Positions 37,101 to 49,100 of a stretch of 64,000 nt of DNA are shown here, piece after piece (position 1 is the first letter of the stretch; every line of letters begins with the position of its first letter). The position numbers and the translations under genes are program-made. The notes under the pieces are model-generated. The model was not told the origin of the DNA, did not search any database, and was given only the letters and a program-made list of their open reading frames with translations. The DNA comes from Membranipora membranacea (lineage: Eukaryota > Bryozoa > Gymnolaemata > Cheilostomatida > Membraniporidae): NCBI GenBank assembly GCA_914767715.1, contig OU612067.1, forward strand, positions 22,852,162 to 22,916,161. Reading direction: 5' to 3'.

Positions 37101-40100
37101 ACAATAAACCGAACTAAATCAACAATACACCAGTGGTCAGTAAACAATAAAAACAATGAATAGAGAATCTCCAATCCTGGTGTTCAAAAAATGATTTGTC
37201 TTTTAAAAGGCTGCAAAAGATGATAGAGCAAATGAGATGTATCAAGCTGGATGGAATAATTATGTTTGACCCTGCTGATTTAGAATAATACCGATACAAT
37301 TTCATTCCTTGATCTTTCCATATTAAAAAATAAGATTACTGCTTGTGGTATTCAATAATTTGCAGTGTGCATCCAAGTTTTATCTGCCAAATGCAATTAC
37401 ATTTGATTTATTCGTATATGATATAAAATGTACAGAATAAGATCATGCCGATGATACCATGTGATTTATCTGCACCTAATAGGTAATGAGGTAATTTTTT
37501 TAGACAACGGGCCTGGTGTGAGTTATTCTCTAATAGGTCTTTGTAGCAGAAACTAAAAAAAATATTGAGTTGCTCTGTTTATAGTGTCATCTGATTGTTA
37601 TCTCCTAATCTGAAAGTGAGTGCAATGGTGGTATTAAGGGATTGAGGCAAATGAACAACAGTTTTTCACAATTATTTATTTATTTTAATTGTTTTATGTA
37701 TGACAATCAGCAGTGTAATAGTCACTTCAATTTCCTTGGATGTATGTTCAATCATTCCATGTTTTGATATTATATTGATAGAGAACAAAGTGCTTTTAAT
37801 AAGCGATAATATTTTTAGTATCACCTCAGGACTTGACATTAATCAACCCCTACCCACAGAGTGATGTGATGACTGACTGGATATGATATCACTTACTTAG
37901 CAGTAAGCATTGTCACGACTACTAGCAAGTAGTTTGAGTAGGCCGTACTTCTAGAGTACACTGTGCAGATGAGCACAGTAGCTAAAAGTGTGTCAGGTGA
38001 TGATTATTACACGGTGGCTTAAGGCTTGTCAGGTGAAAATCATGACAGAGCGCGGAAAATGTCTGAAGTTTTATTCACTGCGCAAGGCATATTTGTTTCC
38101 CCATCAAACCAGTCCCTGTATGAACTCATTTACACTTGAGTGTCATGGTGTGTTATATAATCACTAATTGGCTGCACCTATGATATTCATGGTCGTAAAT
38201 TACCAAGTCGCTCCATTTTTGTGTGATATAATTTTGACCAAAAGCGTGGTAATTTCTATGATATTACTTCATCCAGCATGGTGTCTGGATACAGCAGTTA
38301 CAGTGGGTCTCAGTTCAAACCATGTTTTCATTCCACATATCCAGAGATTACTATCTATTACTATGATAAATTAGCAACACAAAAAGAGGTCTCATTATTT
38401 AATCTGAAGAATTTACATGAGCAGGGAGTTTTGTTGGTGAAAGATGAGATGTCAGTAAAAGTACAAAAATGTGACAGGGGCTGCTGATAACTAGCATTCT
38501 GATATGGCAATTATGTCATTTGGATGTCATAATTTTGACAACAGCTTCATTTGGCGATTGCCATCTTAGATAAGGGAAGATAAATTTCAGTATAGATGGA
38601 CATTAAATCAAATCATCTTATACTAATTTGGTGAAACCATTTTTGAAGCACTGTCCCAAAATATTTTTACAAAAATCATTTTGCAGGGCTCTTCGGCGGC
38701 TTTTCTTGGGGATTTAGTTCTGGTTTTGCCCACTCTCCCCTTGAACTCATTTGTTGTTGGTGACATCAATATTGATTTAAATCCAGAAAATTATTTGGAC
38801 TCAGCTTCAGAAAACTATAGCGAGTTGATTCAAAGCCAATGCTTTTATAACCTTATACAATCCCAACAAGACTTGGCGAAACCAAAATAAGTATTTCTTG
38901 TGCACTCTAGATTTTGACATTTCAGATCATAAGCCGGTGTGTGCATCCTTTGTTTACAAAAAGCGCAGCCATAATTTTAACAAAAATCCTTCGCCAATGA
39001 ACATAACGAAAGCAAATTATGTGTAATTACAAGAAATTATACAGCAACAAAATTGGTCCCCCATTACAGAAATATCTGACACCAACACAGCTTTTAAACT
39101 TTTCATTGAAAAACTAAGCTCCTGTGTTGATGAGGAAATTCAGAAATCACATAACAGACTGCGTAAACATGGCAAGGAAAGAGCATTACAAAGCTTAGTA
39201 TGATAAGTGTTGTGGGAAAACCAATGGAAAATGGAGATTTGTCATGAGTTTTATTAAAAAAGATACCAATGGTTCAGATGAGAAAATTCATCTCGGACAT
39301 GATGGTGATCAGAGCATTTCCGTAGCTGATTAATTTAATGATTTCTTTACTGATGTTGGTACTAATCTGGCAGAAGATCTCCCAACCACTGCATCCAAAT
39401 TTACAAAATATTTTCCTAAAATTGATAATGCTTTTGCAGCTGAATTTTCTTTCACTGAAATTGAGACCGCTGCTACTCTTAAAATAATTGATAGCTTCTC
39501 CAATAAGAAAGCTACAGGACCTGATAGAATACCAATGCAAGCTTTAAAAGATAATAAATTAACCCTGGCACCACTTTTAACATACTTAGCCAACCTGATG
39601 ATAAAAACCTCGATTTTCCCAGACCGCTTAAAATTTGCTCGTGTGAGACCACTTTTTAAAAAGGGAGATAAAACTAGATGTAATAGTTACAGACCCATTT
39701 CAATTTTAATTTTGACATCGAAAGTTTTAGAAAAACTCCTTTCAATGCAATTCAGAGAGTATCTGGAGTGCAAAAATTTACTCACAAATTAACAATTTGG
39801 CTTTAGATCAAAGCGCAGTACAACTGACGCAATTAATTTTATAATGCAACAACAACAATTTTAATGATAGAGGCATCACCCAGGGTGTGGTTTTAGATTT
39901 CTCAAAAGCTTTTGATACAATAATTTGTAGCATTCTTATCAGTAAACTGAAATGTTTTGGATTTTCCTCTCCCTCTTGTCGACTTTTAGAAAATTATCTT
40001 TTAAACAGAAAACAATTTGTCTTGGTTAACGATGTTGAGTCAGGGTTATTGCCAGTCAAGATTGGTGTTCCCCAGGGTTCGGTTCTCAGGCCACTTTTAT

Positions 40101-43100
40101 TTTTAGTTTATATTAACGACCTTTTAAATGCAGCATCTGATCTAAATTATATACTTTTTGCTGATCATGCAAACATTTTTACTAATGAACTTGAAGTTAT
40201 GAAAAGAAATTTACCTTTGATTAATGAATGGTGTATCACCAATCGTCTTGTTATTAACTATGAGAAAACCTTTCAAGTTCTTTTTAAAGCCCCAAACAAA
40301 ATTTTTAACCCTGAAGAAATCAAGCTCGAATTCGGGAACTCTATTTTAGAACTCATTTTTGAAGCACTGTCCCAAAATTTGCTGCAAATTTTGTATAGTG
40401 CTATATCATGTAATATATGATACCCAAGCGCAAGGTTTTTATACCAAAATATTTTTACAAAAATCATTTTGATTACGGTAAAAAATGATAAAATGTTCAC
40501 CTCTATTGTGAAATATCATATAAAACAACGAATCATAAGCTTTACACCGATTGTATATCACATGCCAATGTACATCTAACTGCTGGGTGTCTGTTTTGAC
40601 GGATACGTATTGAACCAGTGAAAAGTATATTAGCACCAAGATATTAATCGATTTCCTTGTCCTCATAGTTGTGACCAGCATCTCAAATCACCGGAGTGAT
40701 TCCCCCGGTTTTTTTTTCTAATGAGGACAGATTTATGATTTTCTGACATTAAAATCCAAGTATTGAACTAGTACTGTAACAAAACCCTCAATAATTTAAT
40801 AAACAGACCTGAATCCTAAGATACAGTAAAGTTGCCAGCAACCCCCCATAATAATGATAAATCATGACAATACAATTTGTTACAAATAAACACAGAGAGG
40901 AAACAATACAGTTACAGTATATGATGAGTGATGGTGAGATAGAGGATATGACTCACCTCCCTGGTAACCTTCTCAGGTCACAGAGAGACACTTTTATATT
41001 CTTAAGTGACCTCATCCCTCCTAGTCCTTCAGGTAATGTCTGAAGGTTCTTATTATTGTATAAGTATAACTCCTCCAGTTCGGTCAGTGAGCAGATGCTG
41101 AGGGAACAAAAATTTAATTCAATAATTATATATAGTTTTCCGACTTAGATTTTATTACTGCCACTGGCTGAGAAGAAAATTAACAACAATAATAATCACG
41201 GGATTTCTAGTGTTTGGTAAGATAATTTAAAGTTAAATCATGTCCAATTTTGCATACAAAGTACCACTAACAAAAAGTAGGTTGAAACTTTGAACAACCT
41301 TGATAAGCAAGCTAGGGGGCATTTTACAAGTGTGAAACATCTTCTCTAACAAAAGAGACAAGAAGCAAAAGAGACGAGAGGCAGTGGCATGTTAAAGGGG
41401 CCCTTATCAGCCTGCAGGCTCTCAGTATCAATAAACCTAACTAAAACTGCAATACGACAGTGGTCAGTAAGCATAACAAACAGTTGATAGAGAATTTCTT
41501 ATCCTAGTGATTTAAAAATAAGGATTTTTTTATCAGGATGTAAAATTAACTAAGTTTGACCATGCATATTCAGAATACTACCGATACATTCTCATTCCTA
41601 AAATTAAATATGTTGGGAGTTATCCTGTCATATAAATATAGAAGATAACTACCTTTTGCCATGTGTATCAAAGGTGAACTTGACACCAAAATATTGCTTT
41701 TCTGAGAGAACCCTTGTATATGTATCATTAGTATAAGATGTATAAAGTGCAGATTCAGTTCAGTACATGAAACCCTGATATCTATCTGCACCTGACAGGT
41801 ACATAATCCTTGTCAACAGGTGTTAGATATTCTGCTATAGTACATTGTAGCGGAAACTGACAAATATTGAGTGGTTTTGTTCATAATGTTATAATGTGTT
41901 TTGTTAAATGTAATCACTAATTGGCTGCAGTTAAGTTTTTCTTGGTCCAAGATTCTGGAGTGTCTCAGTGTTTTTTGTGATGAAATTTTCACCCAGTGTG
42001 GTATGGTCTATGATATAACTTCAGCTAGCATGGTCTCTGAATACAGCAGTTACAGTTAGTCTCAGTCAACCATGGAAAATTGTCAGTTACATATGAGACA
42101 GGGACATTGACTTCGGATAACTTTCAGTTTAGTCAGACAGAGATGACATTTGGATGTGATGATTCTGAAACCGCTTTATATGGCAATTCCCAAATAAGAT
42201 AGGATGTGATATTTCAGAATTGATGGTCATAAAAATCTTTTCGATGCACTGTCACATGTGCTACTAACATTTTTGCATAACTTATTTACTAAACTTTGTT
42301 GTACATATTCATTGTCAACCGGTGTTAGATAACCTGCTATAAGACTTTGTAGCGGAAACTGACAAATATTGAGTTGTTTTGTTTATAATGTTATGGTCCA
42401 AAACTCTAGAGTTGCTCGGTTTTTTTAAAAACCATGATCTCAAATCAAGTTTGTTGAAACTGAATATCGGAAATATTTTTGTAACAGTCACCTACATAAT
42501 TGTTAGGGGGTAAAACATATCCCACCGTCATGTAATGATTAATGATCACCGAAGGGGTCTCATCACATATTCTATGATATCTACACCTGCTATTTCGTTA
42601 TCAGTCACAGATGAGACCTCATGTATTAGTACACAAATTTGACAGGAATTACTGATAACTATCAGTGTGGTATGGTAGTGATGACTTTTGGATCTCATAA
42701 TTCTGGCTACAGCTTCATGTGGTGAGGCCCAAATGAGATGAGAGAGGATAAATGGTATTGGTGATGGTATGTTTTGAAAGATTGTAACGTGGGAAGAATA
42801 CAAAACACTAAGATATCTTCATCCTTATAATTGTGACCAGCACATTAGGGCTTATTAGACAATCCTACTTAACAATCCCTCTAAGGCTCAGGCAGCCCTT
42901 GAGGAGCTGTGATGCTTATCAATTTCCCACTTGTGTCGACCACTGTTTTTTGATGAGGCAGTCGCGGCGAAACTGTAATAGGGTCAAACAAAAACATACC
43001 AAACAACACATGTTTACCAACTGTTCCAAACAGACCAGGCTAGAACGAACAGTTTCCCTGTACCAAACCAGAAACAAAGTTTTGCACAGGTAATTATGTC

Positions 43101-46100
43101 AGAAAATGTGATCTTTTGATGACAAGTCATTGCCCTTAATCTAAGACCGTTCCTGAATCCGAACTGTTTTATTCATTTTTTTAATAACGAAAACCTCTAT
43201 GGATGATCAAGTGGTAAACTCACACGGGTAGGGGTAGGGGTTTTGCAGGAATAATTTTTACCTGCAAAACCTAGCTGACCAAATTTGAGCCTGAAAAACC
43301 GTCTTCCCCAAAACTTTGCCAAGGTCTTAACAATTTATCGCAATATGTCACAAAAGCTACATTGTGCGGATCTCTGAGATTGCATTCTATAGAGTGATGT
43401 TTTAAAGTAGATATTAAAAAATGTATCTCATTAAACAGTCATATTAATATAAATTTTAGAGAAGATCTCTTTCTCTTTACCTCCTGCATGATAAATAACC
43501 GATAAGCTAGACATAATCAAATATGAAAACCTGAAAAGAGGTCACCCAGGGACAGGACCCTTATGTATCATTCTAGTATCACAATGTGATTGATAAAACA
43601 GGCTCACCAAAAGAGACAATCTCACAGGGGGGGCCGGGGGGCCGTCGGACAGGGGGCAAAGTCTGGGGGGCTCAGACTATGTATGATGTGGTGACACGAT
43701 TGTGGATATGACTCACCTTTCTGGCAATCTACTCAGATCACACCCTCCCAAATCTAACCTCTTCAATGTTCTCAGCTCGCAGAGTCTATCAGGTAGGCTG
43801 TGTAGAGAGTTATTTGATAAATCTAATGACTCCAGTTCTGTCAGCGAGAGGATACTGCAGATAGATATCAAATTTGACAATTAATTAATAATGTTCAGGA
43901 TAATTTTACAAATTTACCTACAAGGCGCATTAATTACATCATATATAACCAGTGCACAATATATATACTAAATATATTTCTATAAATTGGGTGGTGGAAA
44001 ATTTATAGAAATACCCGTGCATGGTGAATTATCACAATAGCTCAAGGTCGGTTAGCGTAATGGCCACGTATTTAATTTCTTGCTTCTAATCTTCCAGGTT
44101 CACTTAGCTCATGTCTCAGATCTCTAATCGCGAATATAACTACTATGTAGTAACCAGGTGTGTCATCCATTTTGAGCCCAAATAGCCTGTTATTGCCAAA
44201 ACTTTACTTGTACACATATTTTGTTTTTCACCATTAGACTTTTTCAGGGATGCTTTCTGGTTCCGGAACCCCGATAGTTAGGTTACATCAGGAAATCTGC
44301 TCAATCTTAAAGGGATGATAACTCCAGCAATATATAATTTATTTTGAATGACTGAATTTATATCACCTGACTTTGGCTTTCCAACTTGATAACTGAATAA
44401 CACATTAAACATTTTTTTGTTCGAAACAAACTGTAATAGGGTCAAACAAAAACATACCAAACAACACATGTTTACCAACTGTTCCAAACTGACCAGGCTA
44501 GAATGAACAGCTTCCCTGTACCAAACCAGAAACAAAGTTTTGCACAGGTAATTATGCCAGAAAATGTAATCTTTTGATCACAAGTCATTGCCCTTAATCT
44601 AAGACCGTTCCTGAATCCGAACTGTTTTATTCATTGTTTAATAACGCAAACCTCTATGGATGAACAAGTGGTAAAGTCACACGGGTAGGGGTAGGGGTTT
44701 TGCAGGTATAATTTTTACCTGCAAAACCTAGCTGACCAAATTTGAGCCTGAAAAACCGTCCTCCCCAAATCTTTGCCAAGGTCTTAACAATTTATCGCAA
44801 TATGTCACAAAAGCTACATTATGCGGATCTCTGAGATTGCATTCTATATTATAGTGATCTTTTAAAGTAGATATTAAAAAATGTATCCCATTAAACAGTC
44901 ATATTAATATAAATTTTAGAGAAGATCTCTTTCTCTTTACCTCCTGCATGATAAATAACCGATAAGTTAGACATAATCAAATATGAAAACCTGAAATGAG
45001 GTCACCCAGGGACAGGACCCTTATGTATCATTCTAGTATCACAATGTGATTGATAAAACAGGCTCACCAAAAGAGACAATCTCACAGGGGGGGCCGGGGG
45101 GGCCGTCGGACAGGGGGCAAAGTCTGGGGGGCTCAGACTATGTATGATGTGGTGACACGATTGTGGATATGACTCACCTTTCTGGCAATCTACTCAGATC
45201 ACACCCTCCCAAATCTAACGTCTTCAATGTTCTCAGCTCGCAGAGTCTATCAGGTAGGCTGGATAGAAGGTTAAATGATAAATTTAATGACTCCAGTTCT
45301 GTCAGAGAGAGGATACTGCAGATAAATATTAAATTTGACAATTAATTAATAATGTTCAGGATAATTTTGCAAATTTACCTACAAGGCGCATTAATTACAT
45401 CATATATAACCAGTGCACAATATATATACTAAATATATTTCTATAAATTGGGTGGTGGAAAATGTATAGAAATGTCCGCGCATGGTGAATTATCACAATA
45501 GCTCATGGTCGGTTAGCGTAATGGCCGCGTATTTAATTTCTTGCTTCTAATCTTCCCGATTCACTTAACTCATGTCTCAGATCTCTAATCGCATATATAA
45601 CTATTATGTAGTAACCAGGTGTGTCATCCATTTTGAGCCCAAATAGCCTGTTATTGCCAAAACTTTACTTGTACACATATTTTGTTTTTCACCATTAGAC
45701 TTTTTCAGGGATGCGTTCTGGTTCCGGAACCCCGATAGTTAGGTTACATCAGGAAATCTGCTCAAGCTTAAAGGGATGATAACTCCAGCGATATATAATT
45801 TATTTTGAATGACTGAATTTATATCACCTGACTTTGGATTTCCAACTTGATAACTGAATAACACATTAAACATTTTTTTGTTCGAAACAAACTGTAATAG
45901 GGTCAAACAAAAACATACCAAACAACACATGTTTACCAACTGTTCCAAACAGACCAGGCTAGAATGAACAGCTTCCCTGTACCAATCCAGAAACAAAGTT
46001 TTGCACAGGTAATTATGCCAGAAAATGTAATCTTTTGATCACAAGTCATTGCCCTTAATCTAAGACCGTTCCTGAATCCGAGCTGTTTTATTCATTGTTT

Positions 46101-49100
46101 AATAACGCAAACCTCTATGGATGAACAAGTGGTAAAGTCACACGGGTAGGGGTAGGGGTTTTGCAGGTATAATTTTTACCTGCAAAACCTAGCTGACCAA
46201 ATTTGAGCCTGAAAAACCGTCCTCCCCAAATCTTTGCCAAGGTCTTAACAATTTATCGCAATATGTCACAAAAGCTACATTGTGCGGATCTCTGAGATTG
46301 CATTCTATATTATAGTGATCTTTTAAAGTAGATATTAAAAAATGTATCCCATTAAACAGTCATATTAATATAAATTTTAGAGAAGATCTCTTTCTCTTTA
46401 CCTCCTGCATGATAAATAACCGATAAGCTAGACATAATGAAATATGAAAACCTGAAAAGAGGTCACCCAGGGACAGGACACTTATGTATCATTCTAGTAT
46501 CACAATGTGATTGATAAAACAGGCTCACCAAAAGAGACAATCTCACAGGGACAGTGTATGATGTGGTGATACGATTGTGGATATGACTCACCTTTCTGGC
46601 AATGTACTCAGATGACACCAACTCAAATCTAACGTCTTCAATGTTCTCAGCTCGCAGAGTCTATCAGCTAGGCTGGATAGAGGGTTAAATGATAAATTTA
46701 ATGACTCCAGTTCTGTCAGAGAGAGGATACTGCAGATAAATATTAAATTTGACAATTAATTAATAATGTTCATGATAATTTTACAAATTTACATTCAAGG
46801 CGCATTAATTACATCATATATAACCGGTGCACAATAATACTAAATATATTTCTATAAATTGGGTGGTGGAAAATGTATAGAAATGCCCGCGCATGGTAAA
46901 TTATCACAATAGCTCAAGGACGGTTAGCGTAATGGCCACGTATTTAATTTCTTGCTTCTAATCTTCCAGATTCACTTAACTCATGTCTCAGATCTCTAAT
47001 CGCAAATATAACTACTATGTAGTAACCAGGTGTCATCTATTTTGAGCCCAAATAGCCTGTTATTGCCAAACTTTACTTGTACACATATTTTGTTTTTCAC
47101 CATTAGACTTTTTCAGGGATGCTTTCTGGTTCCAGAACCCCGATAGTTAGGTTACATCAGGAAATCTGCTCAATCTTAAAGGGATGATAACTCCATCGAT
47201 ATATACTTTATTTTGAATGACTGAATTTATATCACCTGACTTTGGCTTTCCAACTTAATAACTGAATAACACATTAAACATTTTTTTGTTCGAAACAAAC
47301 TGTAATAGGGTCAAACAAAAACATACCAAACAACACATGTTTACCAACTGTTCCAAACAGACCAGGCTAGAATGAACAGCTTCCCTGTACCAAACCAGAA
47401 ACAAAGTTTTGCACAGGTAATTATGTCAAATAATGTAATCTCTTGATGACAGGTCATTGCCCTTAATCTAAGACCGCTCCTGTATCTGAACCATTTTATT
47501 CATTGTTTAATAACACAAACCTCCATGGATGAACAAGTGGTAAACTCACATGGGTAGGGGTAGGGGTTTTGCAGGTATAATTTTAACCTGCAAGACCTAG
47601 CTGACCAAACTTAAGCCTGAAAAACCGTGTTCCCCAAAACTTTGCCAAGGTCTTGACAATTTATCGCAATATGTCACAAAAGCTACATTGTGCGGATCTC
47701 TGAGATTGCATTCTATATAGTGATGTTTTAAGGTAGATACTAAAATATTGTATCTCATTAAACAGTCATATTAATAAAAATTTTAGAGAAAATCTCTTTC
47801 TCTTTAACTCCTACATGATAAATAACCGTTAAGCTAGACATAATCAAATATGAAAACCTGAAAAGAGGTCACCCATGGACAGGACACTTATGTATCATTC
47901 TAGTATCACAATGTGTTTGATAAAACAGGCTCACCAAAAGAGACAATCTCACAGGGACAGTGTATGATGTGGTGATACGATTGTGGATATGACTCACCTT
48001 TCTGGCAATCTACTCAGATCACACCAACTCAAATCTAAGCTCTTCAATGTTCTCAGCTCGCAGAGTCTATCAGGTAGGCTGTGTAGAGAGTTACGTGATA
48101 AATCTAATGACTCCAGTCCTGTCAGTGAGAGGATACTGCAGATAAATATTAAATTAGACAATTAATTGATAATGTTCATGATAACTTTACAAATTTACCT
48201 ACAAGGCGCATTAATTACATCATATATAACCGGTGCACAATATATATACTATATATATTTCTATAAATTGGGTGGTGGAAAATGTATAGAAATGCCCGCG
48301 CATGGTGAATGATCACAATAGCTCAAGGTCGGTTAGCATAATGGCCACGTATTTAATTTCTTGCTTCTAATCTTCCAGATTCACTTAACTCATGTCTCAG
48401 ATCTCTAATCGCAAATACAACTATTATGTAGTAACCAGGTGTGTCATCTATTTTGAGCCCAAATAGCCTGTTATTGCCAAAACTTTACTTGTACACATAT
48501 TTTGTTTTTCACCATTAGACTTTTTCAGGGATGCTTTCTGGTTCCAGAACCCCGATAGTTAGGTTACATCAGGAAATCTGCTCAAGCTTAAAGGAATGAT
48601 AACTCCAGCAATATATAAATTATTTTGAATGACTGAATTTATATCACCTGACTTTGGCTTTCCAAATTAATAACTGAATAACGTACATTAAACATTTTTT
48701 TGATTCAAAACAAACTGTAATAGGGTCAAACAAAAACATACCAAACAACACATGTTTACCAACTGTTCCAAACAGACCAGGCTAGAATGAACAGCTTCCC
48801 TGTACCAAACCAGAAACAAAGTTTTGCACAGGTAATTATGTCAGAAAATGTAATCTTTTGATGACAAGTCATTGCCCTTAATCTAAGACCGTTCCTGAAT
48901 CCGAACTGTTTTATTCATTGTTTAATAACGCAAACCTCTATGGATGAACAAGTGGTAAAGTCACACGGGTAGGGGTAGGGGTTTTACAGGTATTATTTTC
49001 ACCTGCAAAACCTAGCTGACCAAATTTGAGCCTGAAAAACGGCTTTCTCCAAAGATTTGCCAAGGTCTTAACAATTTATCGCACTATGTCACAAAAGCTA

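Noticed and set aside
43236-49000. CRISPR-like array from the evenly spaced palindromes
   Set aside because: Spacing is 1.4 kb and the DNA is eukaryotic. The palindrome is simply part of the tandem unit.
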